Below are positions 8,661-16,551 of a DNA stretch of 17,504 bases, one piece after another (position 1 is the stretch's first letter; each line of letters starts with the position of its first letter). The stretch is taken from contig NYST01000015.1 of the NCBI GenBank assembly GCA_002683155.1, positions 3,217 to 20,720 of the forward strand, written 5' to 3'. Source of the stretch: Methanobacteriota archaeon. Its GTDB lineage: Archaea; Thermoplasmatota; Poseidoniia; Poseidoniales; Thalassarchaeaceae. Under the pieces are notes generated by a model. That model searched no databases. It saw nothing but the letters and a program-made list of their open reading frames with translations, and had not been told where the DNA came from. Made by a program: the position numbers and the translations under genes.

Positions 8661-8834
8661 TCACATAGAGTAGCCAATTCTAGGCAGGTTTGTTTGCGGC
8701 TGTGCGGATCCTGATTGGACTCCGTCTGCCTCTTCCATTATTATCGTCAGCAGGGTATTCACCAGTGCACGTAGCTCTTCCATCTCCTGCTTCATCTCAT
8801 CCAAAGTAGTTACCTCCATCATATCGCATCCCAT
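8661..8834 (-). CDS. Small 57-residue predicted coiled-coil protein, unrecognised
   Basis: I do not recognise this protein. From ATG 8834 it reads 57 residues. The central part (about 10-38) is amphipathic with regular hydrophobic and acidic residues (MKQEMEELRALVNTLLTII), as in a short helix or coiled coil; the tail is polar with QSGSAQPQT. It has no membrane segment or signal peptide. The frame can be extended to GTG 8846. However, the sequence gggagtgatc, close to the archaeal anti-SD complement, overlaps that GTG and is correctly spaced from ATG 8834. A good TATA box lies upstream at 8875-8883, which argues that this is a real gene despite its size. It precedes the HxH-domain gene by 21 bases, so the two may be co-transcribed. 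The alternative is a chance frame. Confidence 0.55.
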   Translation of the reverse strand: MGCDMMEVTTLDEMKQEMEELRALVNTLLTIIMEEADGVQSGSAQPQTNLPRIGYSM

Positions 8835-8836
8835 CT

Positions 8837-8852
8837 GAGGGATCACTCCCTC
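8837..8852. repeat. Perfect inverted repeat at the start of the small gene
   Basis: The arms gaggga (8837-8842) and tccctc (8847-8852) are perfectly complementary around a 4-base centre. The repeat begins about where transcription from the TATA at 8875-8883 should start and ends 2 bases before ATG 8834. It contains the SD-like sequence. It could be an operator for a dimeric repressor or an RNA hairpin that hides the ribosome site. The symmetry is seen; the role is inferred. Confidence 0.55.
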
Positions 8853-8874
8853 GAATCGTTAGATTGGAAATTAG

Positions 8875-8883
8875 CCTATAAAC
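8875..8883 (-). promoter_or_regulatory. Archaeal box A (TATA) for the small gene
   Basis: On the minus strand this reads gtttatagg, a close match to the archaeal TTTATA-type box. It is centred about 45 bases before ATG 8834. A start site about 26 bases downstream falls near 8853, giving a leader of roughly 18 bases that contains an SD-like sequence. It lies in the 100-base gap after the giant surface-protein gene, and no T-rich terminator for that gene is evident there. Confidence 0.55.
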
Positions 8884-8946
8884 AAGTCAGGGTCTTTTTC
8901 GTATTAATGGTGTTTTTCGGAGTTCCGAGTGAGAGCCAGTTTGCCT

Positions 8947-11900
8947 CTACTCGTATTCCTCGTCGTATTCCTCGTCGTATTCCTCATCGTAGAAGCCACC
9001 CTCTCCAGAACCCCTAATTACGTAGAACGCAGCACCCATGAGTGCCAAGAGGATGACCAAAGATCCGGCGACCAGGAACATCCCGCTGTTGGGGCCAGAT
9101 CCATCGGACAAGGTGCTCACCTCTATATCGCTAATCTCCACATTCATGTAGTTCGCATTTCCGTAGTCGCCATCCACGACTAGGATTAGGAGAGGTTGGC
9201 CGGATTGACTAGCGGCGAAATCGAATTCTGCCTTCACGCTGGTGCTTCCAGGGGCGAGATACAGTTCGACGGGGCCATTATTCATCAGCGTGGTGATTGA
9301 TGGCTGGAATGTCCCATCTATCCGCTGCTCATAGAGGCCTACGGTGATGGTCCCCTCGCTCTTCCCGGGATTCTCCCAGTAAGTCACGACAGTGATTGTG
9401 TCGCCTTCGAGTGGGTTCTTAGTAGGGGTAATTTGGGCACGAGTGAACTGGGGGTCGAACTCAACAAGTCGTACAGTCGGAGTACGCGGGTAGTCGGGTC
9501 CTCCAAGTCCTGCTACTTGGTTTCCTGCCTTGTCAGTTGATGTTATCCAGAATGAAACCTTGTCGCCATCCTCTATATTGAACTCAAGAGATGGTCTGAA
9601 GTCAATCTCCCCTCGATACACCTGTATTCCCTCAGTACCCGAGTACCAAGGGACTTCCCCGCTTTCTTCGGTCCCGGTTATGATTTGGCCGTTCCTCTGG
9701 AATGCCCACGATACCTGCAGAGGCCCGTAGTTCATCCCAATCTCCTCATTGATTGTTATAGTAACAGGTATTGCTCCCAAAGAGTCAGTCTCTATGACTG
9801 TGAGTGACGAGTCCGGGTATTCATCGACATTGAACAATGCAGTAGGTGCCTTTGTGTCGACGGTTGCCGTAGCATCAGAATTTGGGGCGGAAAGTGAAGA
9901 TCCAGGAGTCCCGATCAATGAAGTAGTCAGAACTGTTGTTGGCTCTACCGGTTGGAAATTAGGAAGTGACATCTCCACAGTGAAGTTACCAGAGGGCTCT
10001 ACTGGAGATTGGGCTTCGTAGTTCCCACTACCATACAGCATAGATAGTACGACGGTCAAATCGGGAGTGACCTCTTCTATCGGAGTCCCCGTCCCTTCGT
10101 GATAGACGGTGCCACTGACTGAGAAAGAATCACCCTGGCCCAGATAGAGGGAGGTCCCTAAGGGAGGAATAATTGGTGCTGTGAGATCCTCGGCGTGACT
10201 CGGAATTGCCACAATCCGATTATCTAGGCGCCAAGAAAGCGTGCTTAGCACTTGTGACTCTACCTGCTCAAGCCCATCCTCAACAAGGACCCGGGGTTTG
10301 CAATCGAAATCTTGCTCATCAAATGGCATGTCCCATGACATCTTGAAGCGGACGCTCAACTCAGTCACGGAAGATGTGATGCTCTCGGTGCTTGCGCTGA
10401 TTGCCTGCAACATGCTGTTGCTTGGGGATGATAATACTGAAGAAAATGGTTCATAGGAGAAGACTCCGAAATCGCTGCCATAGCCGCAAAGAAATACAGT
10501 GATGTTGTCTATGGTGTGGAATCCGTTTGGCTCGTCCAAGCGAACCTTGAACGTGTGTTCTTTTCCTGGGACCAGGTAGTAGTCGACACTGTCTTGTGTT
10601 ATCCTATCCAGTGAGAATGTGGAACCCCCGCCGGTACCTGTTCCCAGTCCCGCGCCAGCGAACTCGACCATCACATCTTCTGCGACAACGACCGAGGCCC
10701 ATGAGTTCTCGATGCCGGGACCACCCCCTGTGCCTCCATCCTGGTAGGACAGTCCGGCCCAATCCGTTCCCTCGACGTATAGATGTATCATTTCGTTGTC
10801 TAGGGAGGAGACATCAATGCCCATGAATTGGACTTGTTGCTCCCCGGTTAGGCCCACACTGAGGTCGCTGTTCTGGTACTGGTACTCTCCTTCGTCGGCG
10901 ACGCCATCACCATCCTGATCGTCTACTCCTTCTCTCCAATACTTTAGAGTAAGAGTATCGCCTCTAGCTTCGCCTTCGCTGATTGTGATATATGGCGAGA
11001 AAGTAGTTGGTGGGACCACCATGCCGTCAACATACTGAAGCCCGATTGGGGTTTGGACCTGAATTGAGTCGGCAACTGGGGGGTTCGAGTCCACTTGGAT
11101 TTCAACCAGGGGAGGTGCCCCTGTGGTGTCTTCTGCCCCATTAGTAGAGCTAGAGGGCCCTACTCTGAGCATCAGTGGCGAGAGCATCATCGAGCTTACG
11201 CCGCCAGGTGTGGATACCGAGCCTGAGAATTGGCCATCATCACCGGTTTGCAACGCATAAATTGAGCCAGAGAGATTCAGTGCCACGGAAAAGTCGGTGG
11301 CAGACGGGCGCTTTTCTTCCTGATCTTGGAAGCGGACAGTTCCAGAAATGCTTAGCATGCTTCCGTCCTTTACGGGGAATGGATAGAACAGTGTATCATA
11401 CGTATTCGAAATGACCCTGTCAAAACCATCCCTTATTTCGAATGAGTCTATCTGCAGATCGTTCTCGACGGCATTCTCGCCTGAACGGCCACTCTGAGAC
11501 ATCGCTGGCCAAATTGTGTTTCCTTCCGCGTCGTTGGCTTGGGCTGCCCAATCAATGGTGGCAACATCGTCCCAGTTCCAATCGATGTTGAACTTCCAGT
11601 GAACCTCAATGTCCACGTATCCATCGGCGTGGTTTGCCTCTGTGACATAACTAGCGCTGGAATCAAGTGGAGCGACGGATGATCCATGGGGCTGTGAGAA
11701 CTGAGGGTTCACTGAGCCGGACCCCCAGAGTCCGTCAGGACTATTCTCCACCCTGAAGCTGATTGTTTTCCCATCGGAAGAAGATCCGACGAGGGTGATT
11801 TCGGCTATCTCTGAGTTGTCAATCAGGTGATGATGGCTCGTAACTATCTCCACCAGATTCCCATCCGGGTAGAGCGTGTTTGGAACTGTGAATTCCCTAT

Positions 11901-14900
11901 TTACGAACATGAAGTCGTAGATCAATGAGCCATCTACCGATACTCCACCATAGTCAGAAGTGATGCCAATCGGTATGTCAGTCTCCTCTTCGAAGTCCCC
12001 ATCTATAGCCCCTTGGAGGTAGTCCCTTATTGATTGGCCTAAGCCAGATATGTTCTCGAAGAACATGTATCCGAAACCGATTGACGAAACTGAGACATTC
12101 TGAGCGGACGTTGAGGACACCGATAATGGAACCTCAACCCAGTCCCTGCCAGTGGATGACTCGACATGGCTGGGGCTGAGAAGACCTATTCCAGAAATTT
12201 GTGCCAGACTTAGGGAGCTGACGAACGGCGAGTCCCCGTTGCCTCCTGAAACTGTCGCCCCGGAAATTGATACCGTCACTGGAGAGTCGAAACCATCGGA
12301 ATCAGGTGAGATGCTGACGAATCCGGAGTTTACTATGGCGGATTCAGGAATCAAGACCGTGAGACTCTCGGGGTTCGAGCCGTCAAGGGACAATGAGGTG
12401 CTTCTTGAAACGGAGTCTCCCAGAGTCATCCATGACTGCCAGCCCAGATTGCCGTATGCGTTATCGTCTCCGTCGAACATCGGGAACGACCATTCGTCAG
12501 TTCCGTCGGCCAATACATCTAGTCTCGAGTTCGCTGACGGATCGGAGAATGTAGAAGAAATCGCTAGGAAATCTATCCAACCATTGGTGGGGAGGTTGAC
12601 TGATACAGCGAAACCGGCCTGCTGGTGCGCGAATTGTATGGTGCCTCCCTTATTCGCTGATCCCAGAGAATTTCCCAGATGATCAAGAACCGTCACAGAA
12701 ACAGAACTCGAAATATTTCCTTGGATTTTGACGCTCTTAATTGGACGGGACGAATATACGAAATCAGAGGTAATTGTCCCAGTCACCGCAGTTGCGTTTA
12801 GGACACCATCGATCACCTCCACTCCTGTACTGAAATCCCAGCCGTTTTGGCCCGAATCAGCGTTCAGAATCCTCTTCCCACCGATGTGAACCTTCTTCAG
12901 AATAGGTGATTTCTCGGCATCAACAGATCCCATGTGTATCTTCAGCCTAACCTGCGGGAAATCTTCAGAGTCGATTCCTGCAAGGCTGAATGGGAACGAG
13001 ACGTTGGAGAATCCGGGAACCTGTTCTCCTGTGTCGGCATCTAGTATTGAACCACGAATCCATCCGCCATTCGCTTGACCCTCTATATCGACGAAACCGT
13101 GGTTGAATTTGTTTGCATTTTCCACGGATATCGCGGGGCTGATCCAATTACCAGGCAGTCCGTAGTTTGAAATTTGTACTCCTGCATTGTCTATGAACCA
13201 ACCGGCATAGGTGACTGATCCATCGGTCCCAAATGCGAACTTGAACTTCACAGAGTCACCCTTGTAGGCATCTAGATTGGCCCTTAGGTTCGTCATATCG
13301 CTTGTTGACGTCCACCCTGACCACGAACCGGTGCAATGGTCCAAGGTGAAAATACCCAATCCGTTAAGGTTATGCGAGCCTGATCCAGTACTTGAGTACC
13401 AACCCGGGTCGAAGTGCTGCCATGAACCGCCATTCACCTTGATGAACACGGCACCTCCATCGTAGCCCGCCTCGGAGCAGGACCAGTGGTCGAATGTTAG
13501 GTATGAGGTGCCGTTCATTGGTATCTGATACGAAGGAGAAATGAGTCTCGCTTCGTCGATGTCATTGGCGTAGTTACCAGAGAACCCTATTCCGTAGGCA
13601 TACGGGAAGGATTCCACCTCTGGTGGTCCGGAGTTTGAAGAGACCTTGTTCAGGGTGAATTTGCAATTGCTATTGCTGCATGAACCCGAAGTGGACCTGA
13701 TCCATCCGGGAGAGTTAGAAACCGTGGGGGAATTAGCGGTTGAGTCTTCAAAACTGATCATCTCTGAGTACTGCCCCTTAGCGATTGTCGTGTACATCCA
13801 ATCATCTGGGGCAGGGTTCCCTGCAGAGTCGGGCATCCCGTAGTGGGACATAGTTGAGGAAGTTTCGAACTCGTCCATGAACAAGGTGCTACCGTCATGA
13901 TCGACCACCCTGATGTGGGAGATGGTCAGGCCCTCTCGTGCATCTTGACTTGCCCCCCCATAATTGAAGGCTGAGCTAGTATCAACGACGATCCGGATGT
14001 CAACGCTGGATTCGTCTTGGAATCCGGAGGGGATATCGAATGAGACGAGTCGGAAGTCACCGCTCTGATCACCATATGTCTGCAAGTCATCAGCCTCATA
14101 TCCACTCCCGGGAATTGCACCGGACCTTACTGCGCAAACCGAGGAAGTGCTGCTGGTGGCCGAGGAAATGTCAGCCCACACGTTCCCATTCAGCGAGAGC
14201 TCTACGCATGCGTTGTCACTAGTTCCGCCCTCCAGGTCCCATTCCATGTTGAACTCGATCTTGGATGTGGAGTTAGTGCCTGAAAGGTCGATATTCCTCT
14301 CGAGGACACCATAGGCATTTGCGTTATACGTGCATGAGGACAAAGTCGTGGTATAGCAACCGTGATGCCATGCATCCAAATCAACACCTTCATTGATAAC
14401 TTGTATGTTGTCTATGAACCACCCTGGCCTCTCGTTGACGGAATCCGGATGGGTCCAGATCACGAATCTGAACTGTATGTTGTCAGAATCAGCGATTCCG
14501 GGTAGCGAGGAGAGGGAGAAGTTACTGGTTACCCATCCGCTGTGTGAAGGGGATGCGAAAACGGGTACTGGTGTCGCGGCCCCGTTCGGTGTTGGGGCGT
14601 CCGAAGATAGGGTGCTTGGATATCCGCTCTGTGGCTCAATGAAGTTCCAGTCGCCCCATGATGAGTTTGCCTTGAGTCGGTATTCCACCCATGTCCCATC
14701 CCCGCCTCCAGTAGAAGTACTGTCCAAATGGAACCAGTGATCGAATGTCAGGTAGTATGAACTGATGTAGTCCCCAGTGGGAATGTCCTGAGCGGGAATC
14801 AACAGATGCCCAGATGTCCCTGCAGGGACTGGTTCTCCTGGCATAGTACCTGCTGATACAAGGCCCTGTGTCGCGGAAGAGGGGACGATTCCGTGAGACA

Positions 14901-16158
14901 GGGTCTGCTCCTCACCGTAGATGCTTCCGTCCAAATCCAGGAATGTAGTTGCCCTCCAAAGCTTACTTACATGGCAAATGAAGGAAGTATCGGAGATCTC
15001 GGAGTCGTCAAGATTCCTATTTGAGTTCAAATCCAGACCGGCTAAAATCTTCAATCCGGAATATGTGCAGTTGTCCCCAACTGGCTCGGTGAGAATGTCT
15101 ATCTCGTAATCGTAATAATCTCCAAGAGTCGCAGAAACAGCACCTCCTGTACCGCCAGAATCGCTGATTGAAATAGTGGGGGAAGAGGCGTAGTTGGACC
15201 CTCCGTCTGTTACTTCCGCGGAGTGAATGACACCTGTTGGGAAAAGGTTCGCTGACAGATCTTCCCCAGTCCCGTTTGCCACGCCGATGGCGATGATATC
15301 GGAAGATTGGTATCCGGACCCAGCAGAGTCGATTGTGATGGAGGTTATTGCCCCGCCAGAGTCTACCGAGCCTACCGATGCAGCCGCACCTGTGCCATCG
15401 CATTGGCACTGAATCAAAACCTGATCAGTCGTATCGAAATTCGAGCCGCCATCATTGATCGTGATGCTCTCGATTCCAGAGCTGACTGAGTATGTTCCAG
15501 AGAAACCCGAACCACCCCCTCCTGATGCTGATAGAGTCCCGGAGACGTATCCGCTCCCCGGATCGTCTATCGAGAGCGAGGTTATGATGTCAGCATTAGC
15601 GAACGTCTCACAGTAGTATAGGGTCTCGATTATTTCATCGGCATCCAGAGTCTGGTCGAAGTCGTTGTCTAGGCCATGTTCGATGTATGCACCAGGGGAT
15701 CCGCCGCATCCAGACAAGTTTGCGGATGAATCCTTGATGAATACCCTCCTCCAACCTGGGGAGTACTGATATGCGGGATTGAGAGTTACTTCGATATCCC
15801 CTACGTCGAAACTACTTACATTGGATCTGGTGCCATCATCCTTCAACACCATCTCGCCATCATCATTCAATTCAACACCAACAAGGTTCCCAGATGAAAA
15901 ATCAGCCTCTTGCCATGTGATGCCAGAATCAGAAGAAGCAGATAGAGGGGAGTTAGATACGTGTACCCAACCATCCATGATTGTAGAGTTTGTCGGGACT
16001 GAAAATCCGTCTACTACATTGGGGGACCCTTCGCTATTGATAATTGAAGGACCTGACCAATTTGAAACTCCAGCAAATGAAATGGGGGAAAGCATCATCA
16101 TCAATGTCATTACGATTGCAAGTCTAGCGCGTTCACTCGGCATACTAATGCTGTGCAT
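8947..16158 (-). CDS. Giant secreted, C-terminally membrane-anchored surface protein
   Basis: This is a cell-surface protein of about 2403 residues. The N terminus is a Sec signal (SERAR, then LAIVMTLMMMLSPISFA) with likely cleavage after SFA. Two cysteine/acidic-loop modules with GLDND/GLDLN motifs are encoded at about 15609-15715 and 14972-15070, with four tandem repeats between them. Three jelly-roll or MAM-like modules follow, at about 14395-14810, 13900-14330 and 13155-13555; the first and third share YLTFDHW and GWFIDN. A long region of beta-rich Ig-like segments follows, with one Ca-loop DQDGDGVAD near 10900-10925. A CARDB-like domain lies at about 9180-9450, then one transmembrane helix (about 9003-9080) and an acidic DEEY tail. 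The frame extends to GTG... no: to ATG 16254 only by reading through tRNA-Thr, so the start is ATG 16158 or ATG 16143. No catalytic motif is seen; adhesion or a structural surface role is inferred. Confidence 0.92.
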   Translation of the reverse strand: MHSISMPSERARLAIVMTLMMMLSPISFAGVSNWSGPSIINSEGSPNVVDGFSVPTNSTIMDGWVHVSNSPLSASSDSGITWQEADFSSGNLVGVELNDDGEMVLKDDGTRSNVSSFDVGDIEVTLNPAYQYSPGWRRVFIKDSSANLSGCGGSPGAYIEHGLDNDFDQTLDADEIIETLYYCETFANADIITSLSIDDPGSGYVSGTLSASGGGGSGFSGTYSVSSGIESITINDGGSNFDTTDQVLIQCQCDGTGAAASVGSVDSGGAITSITIDSAGSGYQSSDIIAIGVANGTGEDLSANLFPTGVIHSAEVTDGGSNYASSPTISISDSGGTGGAVSATLGDYYDYEIDILTEPVGDNCTYSGLKILAGLDLNSNRNLDDSEISDTSFICHVSKLWRATTFLDLDGSIYGEEQTLSHGIVPSSATQGLVSAGTMPGEPVPAGTSGHLLIPAQDIPTGDYISSYYLTFDHWFHLDSTSTGGGDGTWVEYRLKANSSWGDWNFIEPQSGYPSTLSSDAPTPNGAATPVPVFASPSHSGWVTSNFSLSSLPGIADSDNIQFRFVIWTHPDSVNERPGWFIDNIQVINEGVDLDAWHHGCYTTTLSSCTYNANAYGVLERNIDLSGTNSTSKIEFNMEWDLEGGTSDNACVELSLNGNVWADISSATSSTSSVCAVRSGAIPGSGYEADDLQTYGDQSGDFRLVSFDIPSGFQDESSVDIRIVVDTSSAFNYGGASQDAREGLTISHIRVVDHDGSTLFMDEFETSSTMSHYGMPDSAGNPAPDDWMYTTIAKGQYSEMISFEDSTANSPTVSNSPGWIRSTSGSCSNSNCKFTLNKVSSNSGPPEVESFPYAYGIGFSGNYANDIDEARLISPSYQIPMNGTSYLTFDHWSCSEAGYDGGAVFIKVNGGSWQHFDPGWYSSTGSGSHNLNGLGIFTLDHCTGSWSGWTSTSDMTNLRANLDAYKGDSVKFKFAFGTDGSVTYAGWFIDNAGVQISNYGLPGNWISPAISVENANKFNHGFVDIEGQANGGWIRGSILDADTGEQVPGFSNVSFPFSLAGIDSEDFPQVRLKIHMGSVDAEKSPILKKVHIGGKRILNADSGQNGWDFSTGVEVIDGVLNATAVTGTITSDFVYSSRPIKSVKIQGNISSSVSVTVLDHLGNSLGSANKGGTIQFAHQQAGFAVSVNLPTNGWIDFLAISSTFSDPSANSRLDVLADGTDEWSFPMFDGDDNAYGNLGWQSWMTLGDSVSRSTSLSLDGSNPESLTVLIPESAIVNSGFVSISPDSDGFDSPVTVSISGATVSGGNGDSPFVSSLSLAQISGIGLLSPSHVESSTGRDWVEVPLSVSSTSAQNVSVSSIGFGYMFFENISGLGQSIRDYLQGAIDGDFEEETDIPIGITSDYGGVSVDGSLIYDFMFVNREFTVPNTLYPDGNLVEIVTSHHHLIDNSEIAEITLVGSSSDGKTISFRVENSPDGLWGSGSVNPQFSQPHGSSVAPLDSSASYVTEANHADGYVDIEVHWKFNIDWNWDDVATIDWAAQANDAEGNTIWPAMSQSGRSGENAVENDLQIDSFEIRDGFDRVISNTYDTLFYPFPVKDGSMLSISGTVRFQDQEEKRPSATDFSVALNLSGSIYALQTGDDGQFSGSVSTPGGVSSMMLSPLMLRVGPSSSTNGAEDTTGAPPLVEIQVDSNPPVADSIQVQTPIGLQYVDGMVVPPTTFSPYITISEGEARGDTLTLKYWREGVDDQDGDGVADEGEYQYQNSDLSVGLTGEQQVQFMGIDVSSLDNEMIHLYVEGTDWAGLSYQDGGTGGGPGIENSWASVVVAEDVMVEFAGAGLGTGTGGGSTFSLDRITQDSVDYYLVPGKEHTFKVRLDEPNGFHTIDNITVFLCGYGSDFGVFSYEPFSSVLSSPSNSMLQAISASTESITSSVTELSVRFKMSWDMPFDEQDFDCKPRVLVEDGLEQVESQVLSTLSWRLDNRIVAIPSHAEDLTAPIIPPLGTSLYLGQGDSFSVSGTVYHEGTGTPIEEVTPDLTVVLSMLYGSGNYEAQSPVEPSGNFTVEMSLPNFQPVEPTTVLTTSLIGTPGSSLSAPNSDATATVDTKAPTALFNVDEYPDSSLTVIETDSLGAIPVTITINEEIGMNYGPLQVSWAFQRNGQIITGTEESGEVPWYSGTEGIQVYRGEIDFRPSLEFNIEDGDKVSFWITSTDKAGNQVAGLGGPDYPRTPTVRLVEFDPQFTRAQITPTKNPLEGDTITVVTYWENPGKSEGTITVGLYEQRIDGTFQPSITTLMNNGPVELYLAPGSTSVKAEFDFAASQSGQPLLILVVDGDYGNANYMNVEISDIEVSTLSDGSGPNSGMFLVAGSLVILLALMGAAFYVIRGSGEGGFYDEEYDEEYDEEYE
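8950..8991 (-). repeat. 12-bp tandem repeat encoding a DEEY tail
   Basis: The unit tcgtattcctcg occurs at 8951-8962 and 8963-8974, again at 8975-8986 with one mismatch, and then partially. It encodes the repeated DEEY at the extreme C terminus of the giant surface protein, after its transmembrane helix, so it would lie in the cytoplasm. Because the unit is a multiple of three, copy-number change would alter tail length without a frameshift. Confidence 0.85.
15118..15590 (-). repeat. Four tandem repeats of about 38-41 residues in the giant surface protein
   Basis: Four consecutive protein repeats share the plan I-x-S-I-x-I-x-D-x-G-S-x-Y/F, then a short strand, then a Gly-rich GTG/GSG turn and a small-residue tail. 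Their openings are SLSIDDPGSGY, SITINDGGSNF, SITIDSAGSGY and SAEVTDGGSNY. I recall similar GSGY repeats from phage tail and bacterial surface proteins. They are divergent at DNA level, so the duplication is old. They sit between the two cysteine modules. Confidence 0.8.
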
Positions 16159-16209
16159 TATGTCAGTTATGAACCAATCTACGTTTCTATCTGAGAAGCG
16201 ATTTTTGGA

Positions 16210-16284
16210 TGGAGCCACTGGGGGGAATTGAACCCCCGACCTTCGCCTTACCAAGGCGACGCTATACCTCTAAGCCACAGTGGC
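16210..16284 (-). tRNA. tRNA-Thr (anticodon GGT), CCA encoded
   Basis: The cloverleaf folds by eye. The acceptor GCCACTG pairs with CAGTGGC. The anticodon stem TCGCC/GGCGA encloses the 7-base loop TTGGTAA with anticodon GGT. The T stem GGGGG/CCCCC encloses TTCAATT. The D stem has one imperfect pair. The discriminator is T (16213), followed by a genomic CCA at 16212-16210. There is no intron. The minus-strand surface-protein frame runs into this gene's 3' half, which shows that its longest N-terminal extension is false. Confidence 0.96.
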
Positions 16285-16310
16285 AGAGCGGCAACGACCG
16301 AAGGGAGTGG

Positions 16311-16316
16311 TTTAAT
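16311..16316 (-). promoter_or_regulatory. Box A for tRNA-Thr
   Basis: On the minus strand this reads attaaa, centred about 29 bases before the first base of tRNA-Thr. This is the usual position of an archaeal box A for a transcript starting at or just before the mature 5' end. It lies in the 104-base gap between the two divergent tRNA genes. Confidence 0.5.
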
Positions 16317-16388
16317 CGTGGCGACTATGGATGCACTTGCCATCTTCGTACGTCAGTGTGAAAACCAATGGGCTGTTGCGCCCCAATA

Positions 16389-16475
16389 GCCGAGGTCGCA
16401 TAGCCCGGTATTGCGCGGGCCTGGAAAGCCCGTGGGATTTTTCCCTCGCGAGTTCAAATCTCGCCCTCGGCGCCA
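16389..16475 (+). tRNA. tRNA-Ser (anticodon GGA), CCA encoded
   Basis: This is a class II tRNA of 87 bases including CCA. The acceptor GCCGAGG pairs with CCTCGGC. The short D stem is GCA/TGC. The anticodon stem CGGGC/GCCCG encloses CTGGAAA with anticodon GGA. A long variable arm, GGGA-TTTT-TCCC, is present. The T stem GCGAG/CTCGC encloses TTCAAAT. The discriminator is G at 16472, followed by CCA at 16473-16475. There is no intron. A convincing box A is not visible; the gaaaac at 16360-16365 is at the right distance but a poor match. Confidence 0.97.
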
Positions 16476-16551
16476 ATATCCTCCAAATTGATGCCGATCG
16501 CAATGCCCAGAGGATGAGTTTCTTATCCAATGTCAACGGCCTCAGAATAAC

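Noticed and set aside
12152..12682. Plus-strand open frame of 176 codons
   Set aside because: It lies opposite the giant surface-protein frame, has no recognisable domain, hydrophobic segment or start signal, and the minus frame is continuous there.
15017..15409. Minus-strand frame of 130 codons rich in Arg and His
   Set aside because: It is an out-of-frame shadow of the Gly/Ser-rich repeat block of the giant protein; composition is a by-product of that sequence.
16214..16475. Possible tRNA introns, prompted by the nearby rtcB
   Set aside because: Both anticodon loops are 7 bases and both cloverleaves are complete without inserted sequence.
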